NCBI GenBank assembly: GCA_017979445.1
Contig: CM030706.1
Span: forward strand, 20,539,884 to 20,603,883
Direction of reading: 5' to 3'
Source: Akebia trifoliata
Lineage: Eukaryota; Streptophyta; Magnoliopsida; Ranunculales; Lardizabalaceae
Length of the DNA stretch: 64,000 bases
Position numbers and translations under genes: made by a program. The notes under the pieces are model-generated. The model was given only the letters and a program-made list of their open reading frames with translations. It did no database searches and was not told the origin of the DNA. Shown here one piece after another: positions 53,108 through 64,000 of the stretch. The number at the start of each line of letters is the position of its first letter. Positions within the stretch are counted from its first letter, which is position 1.

Positions 53108-53960
53108 TTAAATGTAGTACCGTTTGATTTGGTCAAGGTTGGTTGGTTCTAGTAACTCGATTCCATCATGATCTTGAAGCCTGACAGCTTTTCCTGGTAA
53201 TATTTCCTTGATGATGTACGGACCTCCCCAATTTGGTTTGAACTTCCTTCTAGGGTCAAAAATAGGTGCCCGATTCTCTTTGAGTACTAAATCCCCGACT
53301 TGTAAGTGACGAGCCTTGATCTTTTTGTCAAATGCACGGGCGACTCTTCTTTGATAAGCTTGCACGTGATACAAAGTTCTCAGTCATTTTTCTTCGATCA
53401 AATTCAATTCTTCATACTGCTGGCGAACCTAATCTGTTTCTGACAACTGACTTTCCAACAAGACCCTAAGAGATGGAATTTCCATTTCAACTGGCAAAAC
53501 CGTTTCCATGCCATACACTAAGGAGTAGGGAGTAGCTCCAGTAGAGGATCAAATTGACGTTCGATATGCCCATAGTGCAAATGGCAATTTTTCAGACCAA
53601 TCTCGATGTGATTGATACATTTTTCTGATGATAGTCTTAAGATTCTTAGTAGCTGCTTCGACTGCTCCATTGGTCTGAGGGCGGTAAGGAGATGATTTGT
53701 GGTGTGAGATTTTGAATTTTGAACACAAAGTAATAACCTCAGCTTTGAAATGTGACCCATTATCAGAAATCAGTTTCGAAGGTACCCCGTATTGACTTAT
53801 GATAACTGCAGTGAGGACAACATTGAAACGTTTTGTAGCATCTTCTTTGATCTCGTTGGTGTTTTCATTTCATCGAGCGAGTATCTATTCCATGTCCGAC
53901 AACACCCAAGTTTGCACCTAACATATCCTCACCAGACCACGTGAACAAGTCTTTTGAGAT
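53108..53960 (-). pseudogene. Pre-RT to integrase fusion remnant of element F
   Basis: Minus strand. A pre-RT remnant (about 53960-53880) runs straight into integrase from about 53820: second Asp in SDNGSHF near 53760, Glu in NGAVEAATK near 53670, then a well-preserved C-terminal domain (53374-53108) with the GGPYIIKE module and the pol end QIKRYYI. The same breakpoint is in D near 30690-30790. RT, both RNases H and the first integrase Asp are absent. Confidence 0.78.
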
Positions 53961-54456
53961 TTCTGAGTAAATTCATTATCCCTTCATGTTCCTCTAGGGA
54001 TAGGATGGTTTCTACTTGAATCTCTTTAGGAATTATTTTCTGTTTCGAGGTCAATGACCTTTGCTTTCTTGATTGAAAGTTGTTGAGTCCGACCCTTATC
54101 TTCTTGTTCAGGAGAAAAATATATCCTTGAAACCAGATTATTAGTTAATTCGTTAATGCGCTCGAGGTATTCAAAAATTTCCTTTGTCCAATCAAATTCA
54201 GATGGGGGCAACAAATACCTCTATGACTCAACAAACTAACTCGACTCAACAGAAAAAAGAGTTGACTCGAAAAGAAGACATGACATTGCTGGAAAAAAAA
54301 GGACTCGAACTAACCTAAATGACTCATGAAAACTCAAGACTACCCACAACGGGCTTGATTAGGACTGTGGAGTGAGACATTGCTTACAACTGGCATGACT
54401 GAGGAACTGTGATCTTCAAAGAACAACTGGGCGATGTTGAGAAATTTTGAGGTCAT
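53961..54456 (-). pseudogene. Fused gag-start and pol-linker remnant of element F
   Basis: ATG at 54456-54454 begins MTSKFLNIAQLFFEDHS, joining the gag start to the post-G-patch linker as in D. The EIFEYLERINELTNN block lies at about 54195-54150 and a VIDLET block near 54050. A stop separates the two parts. Shared structure with D shows one ancestral deletion. Confidence 0.75.
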
Positions 54457-55130
54457 TTCTAACTGTTGACTTGATATTGACGTTTACTCTAACTGACCGG
54501 ATTTACAATCCTAGCTAGACGATGGACGATTAAGCTTAGATACAATGATAACCTATTAACCCCATCAAATGTGAATTATCAATTCTAGTGTTACCCCCTT
54601 GATAATATTTTAAATGAACCCTGAGATTTTATTGAATTATGTACACCAATCCATTAAACAATTCATCCTTGAAAGGAAAATAATTTTATTACACTCTTGA
54701 AAATTATTGAAAAATAATGTTTTTATTGAATAATAATTTTCACAAACATATTTCAATCATTTTTTCTTTGAAAAATATTTTTCTTCCTTTTTTTTTTTTG
54801 AAAACATTTTCTTTTAGAAAATTTTTTTGGGAAAGCATTTCCCTTTGGAAAATCTTATTCTTCTCGAAAACATTTTACTTTTGGAAAGCATTTCTATTCT
54901 GAAAAATATTTTTCTTCTTTTAAAATAGGTTAAAAATCCAAATTAGAAAAAAGTTTGAATTTCATTTTGATTCAAATGACTCGGCCCATAATGATCATTG
55001 GATCGAGATGGATTGGGTCAAGTTTAAAATGGATTTTTTATTAGGTTGGTGTATCCAGTGATATTGTAATTTCAAATCAGATTAAACAACAAAAAATTTA
55101 TCCTAGAGGACAAACTCACACATTCCTGAT
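54457..55130 (-). repeat. Element F pre-gag region with A-rich repeats
   Basis: Pre-gag block near 54457-54600, then A/T-rich degenerate repeats of AATGTTTTCCAAAAG type (about 54740-54930). Same order as D 29500-30121. No gene seen. Confidence 0.65.
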
Positions 55131-57343
55131 CTCATCATTCATATACATTCATCTCATCATTCACATGCATTCTGATTTCATCATTCACATACACTCATCA
55201 ATCATAAGTTCCATTCAATGAACAACCCGGGAACACCCAATAAGTTTGAGTCGTGACCTACAGGGAAGATTTCTAGACTCTAAGCTTACTACGTGCAATG
55301 CATTTTTATCTGACCACCCTTGCCCAAGCACACCTATATACCTCTCGATACGTGGTGACTTGGTTTGATATACCGTATAGGTGACAATCTAAAATCTCAA
55401 CTCACTTCTCTGAAGTCAAAAACAGCTAGTTTGATCCCCAGCTGAGAGGTGGCGCACAATGCTGAGCAAAGACCTACTTAAATACATCTCGTCTAGAATA
55501 GACGTAGTCTATCCCCCTCATACAACAGGGTACAACGGGACAAGATCTCGCTTAGGCACCGATTTTGCCCAAAAATTGCAATTGATATACTTGGATTATC
55601 TTTTATATACCTAGAGGTACGAGTCAAGAGTTGTAGCTTTCATAAATGGTTTGGCATCCCACGAGGGGACTGACCACGTACTAGTACTACGTTGGAAATC
55701 GGGACATGTGACTGTGTGGCTCACAATAGGTCAAAGGCTCAGGTCGCTCCAGCTTGGGTGCATCAATATACCTCTCAGAATCACTTGATCAGACGGTATT
55801 GATGCCCCAGTTTGATATACCCTAAGGTACGTGACTGGAGTTGTGATTTTCATGAATGACGTCGCATCTTCGAAAAGACCGGACCACGCACTAGTGCCAC
55901 GTTGGTATATAGGACGTGTAAGTGTGCAAAACAGTAAACGTGCATGTGGTGTGTGCAAAACAGGGTGGGGCGTGCCCGAGGCCTTTTCCAAACAAATGGG
56001 CCCATGGGCCTGATCATACCATCACACATTGATACCATATGAATGTTAGCCAAAACAAATACCAGTCCAATAAAATCATTAAGATCACCAATAAGCACAT
56101 CAACTATATATCTGATCAAGATCAATGGCAAATCAATTTATGAGCATGGCATATAATAATTGATCAAACAAACATTACAATAGGCATGATTTTTATAATT
56201 TTTTAGGTCCAATCAATGATCACTTTTGGGTGATCCAAAATAAATTGAGATTCCAATAGATGTTACATTGATGATAGGATGATAATTGTTAAGATGAGCT
56301 TGCTCTTAGGAACATTAACTATGTTAACACTAGATAAATTTGAATTTTCTGTGAATTAGAAGAATATAATCCGAACTTGCATCGATGATATCTAAGGTTC
56401 CCGATAATGAAATTGAGTGAATTCAGATCCTAAATTAATCTACTCGATGGGCTCTACGTTTTATTAATAGGTGCCCAGACCTAATTCTAACTAGAATGTT
56501 CCGTAAAAACGTTTTAACATTGATGTCCCAACCTTCATTCAGTAACAAATCAAGATTTACAGATTGAGCTTGCATCGATGATATCTAAGGCTTCCGATAA
56601 TGAAATTGAGTGAACTCAGGTTCTAATTAATCTACTCGATGAGATCTACATTTTATTAATAGGTGTCCAGAATTAATTCTTACTAGGATATTCTATAAAA
56701 ACGTTTTAACATTGCTATCCCAACCTTCATTCAGCAACAATTCCAGATTTACAGATTGAATTTGCATCGATGATATCCAAGGCTCCCGATAACGAAATTG
56801 AGTGAACTCGGGTTCTAAATTAATTTACTTGACGAGATCTACGTTTTATTAAAGGTGCCCAGACTTAATTATCACTAGAATGTTCTGTAAAAATGTTTTA
56901 ACATTGCTATCCCAACCTTCATTCAGCAACAATTCCAGATTTATGGATTGAACTTGCATCGATGATATCTAAGGCTCCGGATAATGAAATCGAGTGAACT
57001 CAGGTTCTAAATTAATCTACTCGATGAGATCTACGTTTTATTAAGAGGTTCCCAGACTTAATTCTCACTAGAATGTTCTGTAAAAATATTTTAACATTGC
57101 TGTCCCAACCTTCATCATTCCATTATTTTCATATGTCAATTTGAATCTTTCATTATTTAGGGGTCATCAAAAAGTGATTCTTAATTGGATAAAAATAGAA
57201 TACCCAAAATCATCCACAAACAAGCCACAAAAATAAGTAAATAAATAAAATAAATAAAATAAATCGAACTAAATAATAATAAAAACTAGGTCATCATGGC
57301 AATGCTCCCATACTTGGGGTTTTTCAAGTCTGATCCTCAATAG
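55131..57343 (-). other. Leader of element F (non-coding)
   Basis: A 24-bp-type repeat tract (55131-55205), palindromic-loop hairpin 2 (55674-55695, GTACTAGTAC) and hairpin 1 (55884-55905, GCACTAGTGC), and about four 192-bp repeats (56350-57115). Confidence 0.8.
56350..57115 (-). repeat. 192-bp leader repeats of element F, about 4 copies
   Basis: Unit boundaries near 57110, 56915, 56720 and 56530 (minus strand), ending near 56350. Confidence 0.85.
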
Positions 57344-57361
57344 TCCCCAGTGGAGTCGTCA
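57344..57361 (-). promoter_or_regulatory. Primer-binding site of element F
   Basis: TGACGACTCCACTGGGGA on the minus strand; one G to A change from the B/D/E site, probably after insertion. Confidence 0.85.
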
Positions 57362-57362
57362 A

Positions 57363-58571
57363 TGAAAGCACTCTCGATTCGTGGGGTGCGCGGATCAGCT
57401 TTTGACCATTGAGGTTTGGGAGTCGCCACCTAGTTATTACGGTCTAGGAACCGAATACTAACTCTAAATAGATAAAAAACTAATCTACTACAGAAAAACT
57501 TAATCCGGGGATCACATTATGGGGTTAGAAGGTGTTAGGCACCAACCCCGTCCGACCAATGCCGGTCTCTACTTATCCCAAATAAGACTACATTGCCAAT
57601 GACAAAACCTAGATAAAAATAACAGAAATTTTACCTTTGATACGCAAAGGTTCTATTCCTTCAAATATGATGAAATTGCTCCTTGTACTGTACTCCTTGC
57701 TTCGTTCTGTCTCCAGATCTGATTTCTGATCTCCGAGACAAGGTATCTCTTTCTTGGATCTGAATTCTTTGAATTTGTTATGAATTTTTTGGGATATTTT
57801 TGAAAGGCTTCTAGGTGTTTTTCAAGCTAAAATTGAAGTATGGGTGTTAGGTAAGGAGTTAGGGCTTCAAAATTAGGATTTTAGAAAGGTTGTGGAGACT
57901 TCTTCACCTACTTTTTCTAGGGTTTTTACTTTGATATGAAAATAGGGTGTGGAGGCTCCTATTTATAAAGTTTTTGAGAAGAATTAGGTTTTGATTAGGA
58001 TTTCTTTTAGGGTTTATGATTAGGGTTTTGACTTTGGTTTTATGAGATTGACTTAGTCTTTAGGGTTTTAATTTAGGATTTTGACTTTAGTCTTATGGGA
58101 TTGACTTGATTAGTTTAGATTAGGATTTTGATTTAGGGTTTTGACTTTAGTTTTATGAGATTGAGTTGATTAGTTTAGATTAGGGTTTTGATTTAGGATT
58201 TTGACTTTAGTCTTATGAGATTGACTTTAATACTTTGACTTTAGTCTTTCTTGGTTGGCTTTTAATATCTTGACTCTAGTCTTACTTGATTAACTTTAAG
58301 GTTGACTTTAGTCTTACTTGATTATTTTTAGTGATTTTTATCGTGAAGCTTCTTTTTCGTTTGCAAGATGATGATTTCTATATTTCTAGAGTCGTATTTT
58401 CCTAGCGTAGCGTGGTTTCTAAGTTTTTTCTGTTCGAGATACCTCATCCGGATTTCTGAAACATATCTGGTAACAAAATAAAGCATTGGAATAGACATCC
58501 ATCATTGGGAACCGTTGCGATCGGGTTGACGAGTTGATGAATCAGGCAAGTGCAAAAATGGGGTGTCTACA
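57363..58571 (-). repeat. 5' LTR of element F
   Basis: 1209 bp. It lacks about 515-520 bp of U3 compared with the 3' LTR (junction near 58322). TATA box at 57960-57967 is kept. U5 hairpin is partly damaged (GGGGTTAG arm). Confidence 0.92.
57960..57967 (-). promoter_or_regulatory. TATA box of element F 5' LTR
   Basis: TATAAATA on the minus strand. Confidence 0.68.
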
Positions 58572-58576
58572 CAATT

Positions 58577-59616
58577 CTGGTGAAAACTGTAACTGGCACT
58601 AGGGGCAAAAATGAAAAATACAAAAAAAATAAAAAAAACTCCTAACTCGCATGAGTGTAAATTGTGAATGACAAAAATCTCAAAATCCTCAATGTTCTAA
58701 AAGAGACGATGAAGGTAACTCAATCAAAACCCTTAATCACGGGGATGACTCTAAAGATGTTAAGGATTAGCTGACATTTGTATCCTTGGCATTTGGCAAA
58801 GACACCATGATCGCTGACGTTTAGAGTCGTCAAACACTAGTCTATCATAGATTATTCGACAAACGCAACCTTTTAGAACCTAAAACAAACAAAAATGCAT
58901 CATCAAGATTTTTATTTTTGGCTTATGATGAAGAATCTAGAACTTTTCTCAAAATAAAGAGTTTTCGAAAATAGTAAATATATTTGAGGCCACTACAAAA
59001 AAAATCTATTTCATTCATTTCAAATAGTGTTATATCATTCTTCTTAAAAAGCAGTGTACAAAAAGGAATAACGGGCAAAGAACCACTGAAGCATTTTCCT
59101 GGGAAGCGTAGTAGGCATCAAGCCTATCCTCTAGAACTTTGATCTGAGCAGCTTGGTCAATAATGATTCTCTCCACATCTTAGGCATGACGACTCACCAA
59201 ATACTCAAATATCATACCATCATGCAAGTCTTTCTCAAGGACGGTCACGCTACGTTAAGTTCTCTCAAGATGATTCCTTAACTTCCATGAAAGGGAAAAC
59301 TAAGTTCGAAATTTGAAATCAACAAGGGAAAAAAACTATATTGCATTACATGATTTGAAGCGTCAATCATTTTCAAAAATCATCAAATTTTTATCCAAGA
59401 CTTCAAACGAGCTTCATGCCATGAAGTCAAGGATTTACACAGAAGGTTAACCCTGTTAGACCCCGTGCTTGGGTAGCCACATGTAGAAAAAAAAAACCCA
59501 TCAACCTATCCAACATTTTCAACCATCTTACAATAAATCATTTTGGGTTCGCGCAAATAAGAGTCTAACTTATTCTTTGTAGTTCTTTGCAAGCAACTCT
59601 TACAAAAAGGGACAGT
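58577..59616 (+). other. 3' UTR of element G, right part
   Basis: Continues the UTR broken by F. AT-rich, no gene and no array. Ends with purine-rich AAAAAGGGACAGT directly before the LTR, the probable polypurine tract (about 59604-59616). Confidence 0.65.
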
Positions 59617-60708
59617 TGTAGACATCCCAATTTGTCCGAATCCATTAGGAAAATTTAAATTTTCTCAAATTGATTTCAATTAAGAACTAAAGCCTTTCAA
59701 CGAGCTCGTATTGCCACTTGGCATCATTTTTCATGCATACATACATCATGTCATATAATTTTGCATGCTCGACCTTGTCCTTAATCTAATCTAATTCCAT
59801 ACCATTTCCATGATCTAATCTGGATCCATATTCGTTTTCCATTAACATATCCATCATCTATACCTTAACCCAAAGTCCATAATATCATTTTATCCATAAA
59901 CCAAGTCTATCTTCAAACTCATTATCCATAAACTAAGTCCATAGTCATAATACCCATTATCCAGAAGCTAAGTCCATCCCCTAAGCCCAATACCGAATCC
60001 ATTCTAAAACCATTCTCCCACACCCCTCAAAGGATGACACATGTTGACCTCCCATAAGCCCTCAATACTCAATGCTTTAATCTAATTGGAGAGTCAACTC
60101 TCCCTTATAAAAACCCAAGAATACCTTCTCAAAAAGTATAGTCAAACCAAAAAGATTCTTTGGTCTTTGGTAATAATCTATAAAGTTGAGAGAACTTCCA
60201 ATCATACCCTCAAAAGGTGAGAATCTTCAAATACATACATGGAGCTCTCCCATTAGTTCATTTCAAAAATATACATCTACCCTTATTTTATGATTTATTT
60301 ACAAATGAACCAAAGTCTATTTTTCACCTACTACTCCACCTTTACACATGCCACTCCCCTACTCACCCTCCCAAAAATACTTTTGTTCTCCCATTAGTCC
60401 ATTTCAAAAATATACTTCTACCTTTATTTTATAAGTTATTTACAAATGAAGTAAGGTCTACTTTTCACCTACCACTCTACCTTTACACATGTCACCCCAC
60501 TATTCACCATTCCAAAAGTATTTTTTGTTCTCTCACCTCTATTTACTAAAAAATCAAAGATCAAATAATGTTTTTAGGATTTCTTCACAAATTTCATCTT
60601 TACCCTCATACAAATGAAAAATCTTAAAAGAAATAACTTAAACCTCATGTCCATTCTCTTTATTTTTAGGGATGGACCACTTTATTCTCAAAAGTTCTTC
60701 AAAAACTC

Positions 60709-60716
60709 TATAAATA
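60709..60716 (+). promoter_or_regulatory. TATA box of element G LTR
   Basis: TATAAATA followed by CCCTCATTTTC. Confidence 0.68.
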
Positions 60717-61447
60717 CCCTCATTTTCTATGAACAATTCATGTTCTCAAGCCCCCATCTCTCAACCTTCAATTCTCTCAATTCTCAACGACATCCCTTAA
60801 CTCTTAAGTTCATCTTTCAAAGCCAAAGTTCATTAACGACTTTCAAAGAGATAATGTGAGTATAGATAGGCTTTCTTTTTTCTTTTATTTTATTTTAAGA
60901 CTTGTATCTTCTTCTTCTATCCTTCTTATTTTTCTTTTTTAGAAATCCTTAGGATGTAATGGAGAACCCTTCTTCATCCCGAATAGATTAAACCTCAACC
61001 TTGGACATGGAATGCTTGAGACAGTTTGGTCGAAAGGATGGAGATTAAAACCCTTTTTAATCTATTTTAATCTCATGCATCATAATGTATTATATGGACA
61101 CACACCACAAATGCTTGGCTATGATGAAGAATTGTGTAACTCTCTTAATGGGGTTAAAACACTAAATTTACTGCTAAGCATGCATACATTAAGGTTGTGG
61201 ATCTAAGAAAATTTCATCCATGGAATTTCTCTAAAATTCTAAACCAATATTTCAACTCATATAAAAATATGTTGGCTCTAATTGATATCCTCTTCCATAG
61301 GATATTCCTCATATCAACACTAACATTAAATTCTCTTTCAAAGAGGAACACATTCACCATGTGCACACACCTACTTCATGTATTTCATGCATTTTTGTTA
61401 TGTCAATCTTTTCAAAAATGGCCAAATCTAAAGTTAACCTTAGATGG

Positions 61448-61482
61448 AGAGAATGGGGTGCTTAACACCTTTTCCATTCTCT
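61448..61482 (+). other. U5 hairpin of element G LTR
   Basis: Perfect 9-bp stem AGAGAATGG (61448-61456) and CCATTCTCT (61474-61482); loop GGTGCTTAACACCTTTT retains the conserved core and can form an inner GGTG/CACC pair. Confidence 0.72.
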
Positions 61483-61676
61483 AACCGAATCTCCTTATCT
61501 AGATCTTAGGTAGACCATACATTTCCTATTAATGAGAGTCACTACAATGCCATGAAAATGATTTTCTAAATAAAATTTGATTTGGATGCCCATTCACACC
61601 CATTTTCAAAAAAGAATGGTGATGACTCCAAACAACGTAGCAATGAGATTTAAAGATGAACATTCTCATGTTTACA

Positions 61677-62663
61677 CTTAGTTTTCCAAAATTTGAGATT
61701 TTTTTTAAAGGTGGTATTGATGTTTAAACACCAAGTGGGAGTTCCCATGAATCTAGTCTATTCAGGATTCATATTGGTCCGTGCTTGGAGCACGAATAGA
61801 ACTATCCTTTTTTTATTTGTGTTTTAAGTACAGATAGGACATTCACTATTCTAACCGTGCTTCAAACATGGATGAGACACATTTATGTCTATCCATGTTA
61901 TGAGCACGGATGAGACACATTTTTGTCCATCCGTGTTATGAACAGGGACTAGAAAGAAATCCAATTTTTGTAATTCACAAAAATTGATTTTTTGGCCATT
62001 ATTCTGAATGTCCTTCACTGTTTTTTGTTGTTTTGAGCAAAATACAACAAGCATATCCCCCCCCCTTTTACCTAAAAGGAGAAAGTAAAGAAACGCAAGA
62101 ACAAAAAAAATAAATCCTAATCTATACAAGGTTGCCTTCATGGGCTTACAACTTGGATTTCGAGGCCCGAATGTACGAAACAAACACAATTTGCTTCAGG
62201 GGTCGATATATACTTGAGAACTCATATCCTAACTCATCTAATTGAGCACATGCATACGACTAATAGGTAAGTTTATGGTTACCCGATATTCAAACGTCAA
62301 TGCATAACGAGGTACGCACGTCGTTAGTTGGTGATTGGATTTGATGTGTTTATCCTCAACACTTAAAATAACGATCTCAAGCTATAAAACAACTAGGCAT
62401 CAGGACTAGATATGTTGAGGGTGGCGTGATCTGTGCAATGGGCTATGCTCGCAAATGCTTATGTATTTTTTTTCATTTTTTTATCGACCCCTTACAAGTA
62501 TGTGGCGAAGAAAGCATGTAAATAAATATTATAGCATGAATATGTAAGTAAAAGAAAGCAAACACTACCAACAAACAAACTATGTTAGTTAGCAAAATAA
62601 AATTTTCATTTTTTTATTCTTTTTTCCAAAATGATTGAGTTGAAACAAGAGTTGAGCCTTAGC
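61677..62663 (-). other. Leader fragment of element H
   Basis: Lies between the end of the G LTR and a minus-strand PBS, so it is leader sequence of H. About five 36-39-bp repeats with CCGTGCTT--AGCACGG cores (61775-61945). A hairpin TAACGA/TCGTTA is at 62305-62326. No coding evidence: the minus-strand open stretch 61851-62189 has no recognisable motif. Confidence 0.6.
61775..61945. repeat. 36-39-bp repeats in the H leader, about 5 copies
   Basis: Imperfect units around GTGCTTGGAGCACG, GTGCTTCAAACATGG, ATGTTATGAGCACGG and GTGTTATGAACAGG, with ATGAGACACATTTTTGTCC between. Each core is a short inverted repeat. Confidence 0.65.
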
Positions 62664-62681
62664 TCCCCAGTGGAGTCGCCA
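62664..62681 (-). promoter_or_regulatory. Primer-binding site of element H
   Basis: TGGCGACTCCACTGGGGA on the minus strand, two bases from the LTR end. The same primer as in the first LTR family. Confidence 0.88.
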
Positions 62682-62880
62682 GTTGTAGATATGTGATTCT
62701 TGAATTTCCAAACACCACTTCTACTAAGGTTTGGAGTAGCCACCATTTATTTTGTAAGAGGGTGTGAATGGTTACCCGATGTACATTTTTAGGAAAAGTG
62801 TCATTTTTTGACATTTAGTGACTCTCGTTCGGATAAGGTACTAATCAACTTGAGATCGGGGTAAGCGGCTTGATTGGAGA

Positions 62881-62906
62881 AAAAGAAAGGTGTTAGGCAT
62901 TCTTTT
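62881..62906 (-). other. U5 hairpin of element H LTR
   Basis: Perfect 7-bp stem AAAAGAA (62881-62887) and TTCTTTT (62900-62906) around the conserved loop (TGCCTAACACCT on the element strand). Fourth unrelated arm pair. Confidence 0.68.
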
Positions 62907-63547
62907 GGCCCCATCACGTGGTGGTAACCTCAACACAATTCGATCATTTTTTGGATGAAAATGCAAACTAAAATAAAGTGTCACGTGTCGATAACTTGTA
63001 TCCTAAGTAGGAATTTATTTTTGGCTTGATTATAAGACCATCCCATTGATGAAGATGATCTTTATAAACCCTTAGCCTTGGGAACTATGTGTGTTTTTGA
63101 AAGATATTGACTATGGTTATGGGTCCATTCTCATAAGTTGAGAAGAACCTGACATCGATTGTCACAAAACGGTTTGACGAGTTAAAATGGTTACAACCCC
63201 TATACTTTCAATTGAACCAAAATCTGATCTACCAGAGATAGGAGAGGGGGAGTATCACATCCTATGCCTTTCTAAAAAGAAATTAAAGAGATAAGGGATG
63301 AAAGTAGAAGAGGGATATAGAGAGAGTAGATAGAAAGGGGGTATGTATTCCTTTGACCCATCTTAAAGTCTTAACTTTTCTTTCTTTTCTTCCTTCTTCT
63401 TCTTCTTCTATGCCTTCTTTTTTGAGTCCTTAGTGATTTATGAGAATGTAACTTTTTAGAATATATAAAGTAAGAGAGTAGAGAGTTGAGTTGAGTGTAG
63501 ATTTTTTTAGTGTAAGACTTGATACCCATTTTGGAAGGGGAGGGGGG

Positions 63548-63555
63548 TATTTATA
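63548..63555 (-). promoter_or_regulatory. TATA box of element H LTR
   Basis: TATAAATA on the minus strand. Confidence 0.65.
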
Positions 63556-64000
63556 GGTGTTTGAAGATTATTTTAGGGATATAATGGGGTGAAATAATGG
63601 AAGAGTAGAAAATGACATAGATTTTGAAGGTGAGGGTATGAAATTTAGAGTTGGGATGAGGGTAGTTGTGTAATAAGGGTAAATGGATAGTTTTTTGACC
63701 CAAATGATTTGGATCCTACCCAATCCATTTGGGTGGAATGTTTGGTGATGTGAGATAATGGGTATTTGGTTTAAGAGAATGGAGGTGTAAGGGAATGGTT
63801 TGTTAGTGGAGTGTTAAGTAGGTTGAAGGGGAATGGTGTTTAGATTAGGAAAATGGGTTGTGTAAGGTTAGTTGATTGAATTTGGGAGGGTTAAGGGGAT
63901 GATGACATGTGTCAAAAAAGAATAGGGAGGTTAGGTGATTAGATGAGTTGATTGGAGAGAAAGAGTGTTTGATTGAAAAAAAAAAGGGTATGGATTTGGT

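Larger units (their letters stand above)
49201..58571 (-). mobile_element. Element F: non-autonomous Tat-clade element, CAATT duplication
   Basis: On the minus strand: 5' LTR 58571-57363, PBS 57361-57344, leader, fused coding remnants (54456-53106), UTR with hairpins and 34-bp array, PPT 50938-50926, 3' LTR 50925-49201. CAATT flanks it at 49196-49200 and 58572-58576. 9371 bp. Same two internal deletions as D. It splits the 3' UTR of element G. Confidence 0.93.
59617..61676 (+). repeat. 3' LTR of element G (second LTR family)
   Basis: 2060 bp, starts TGTAGACATCCC and ends TGTTTACA. Shares order and sequence with the solo LTR: duplicated 141-bp block, TATA box at 60709-60716, TTAG-AATCC-TTAGGATGTAATG block near 60940-60961, U5 hairpin, and a PBS-like TGATGACTCC at 61620-61629. 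Open frames within it are not supported as genes. Confidence 0.85.
62684..64000 (-). repeat. 5' LTR of element H (partial; second LTR family)
   Basis: Its 3' end is at 62684 (CATATCTACA on the minus strand); the other end is beyond the window. TATA box at 63548-63555, TTTTTAG then AAAGGCATAGGATGT near 63260-63285, U5 hairpin 62881-62906, PBS-like 10-mer with one change at 62733-62742. Related to the G and solo LTRs. Confidence 0.82.

Noticed and set aside
61851..62189. Minus-strand open stretch of 112 codons with a hydrophobic segment
   Set aside because: No known motif, lies in the H leader over short tandem repeats, and has no supporting signals.
62664..62681. Possible tRNA gene fragment (sequence ending in CCA)
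   Set aside because: It is only the 18-base PBS complement beside an LTR; no cloverleaf is present, and nuclear tRNA genes do not encode CCA.

Overview
The window is plant nuclear heterochromatin built almost entirely of nested LTR retrotransposons. I found no host gene, no rRNA or tRNA gene and no CRISPR array. The coding relics show the Ty3/gypsy order gag, protease, G-patch, reverse transcriptase, RNase H, a second archaeal-type RNase H, integrase. The second RNase H, the absence of a chromodomain, the long leaders and UTRs and the primer-binding site TGGCGACTCCACTGGGGA place them in the plant Tat/Ogre clade. A flowering plant, probably a eudicot, is likely; the species cannot be told.

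Layout from left to right. Element A (+, enters from outside the window) gives pol at 1-4735, its 3' UTR at 14687-17028 and its 3' LTR at 17029-18739. It is split by element B (+, 4810-14681, target duplication CACCT), which has both LTRs but no gag or pol. An unrelated, Athila-like tail and LTR (X, 18740-20012) follow. Element C (+) has gag-pol at 20096-25843 and 38334-39240, its UTR to 41209 and its LTR at 41210-42680. It is split inside integrase by element D (+, 25844-38333, duplication GTGCC). D carries a solo LTR of a second family (-, 34184-36149, duplication CTATG) inside its 34-bp repeat array. Element E (+, 42681-45671) is only a 5' LTR and leader, cut off at a junction with the decayed pol of element G (+, 45672-48245). 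G's UTR is split by element F (-, 49201-58571, duplication CAATT), and G ends with an LTR at 59617-61676. Element H (-) supplies a leader, a PBS and part of an LTR from 61677 to the window end.

The copies with pol (A, C, G) are riddled with stops and frameshifts, while the copies with complete ends (B, D, F) have lost most or all coding sequence. D and F share the same two internal deletions although they sit at unrelated sites, so the deleted form itself transposed, presumably using proteins from autonomous relatives.

The most interesting signal is in the non-coding parts. Many short inverted repeats keep their pairing while their arm sequences change: (1) a U5 hairpin with conserved loop TGCCTAACACCTT and four unrelated arm pairs in four LTR types; (2) 3'-UTR modules with loop GAAAACC-GAAAAGG and changing arms; (3) a 34-bp array whose units are either CCAAG/CTTGG or CCGAG/CTCGG; (4) a three-hairpin tail before the polypurine tract; (5) leader hairpins with palindromic loops GCACTAGTGC or GTACTAGTAC. 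Together they suggest a selected RNA architecture in these elements, kept even in copies that encode no protein. This rests on reading the sequence by eye; a covariation test on genome-wide copies would decide it.
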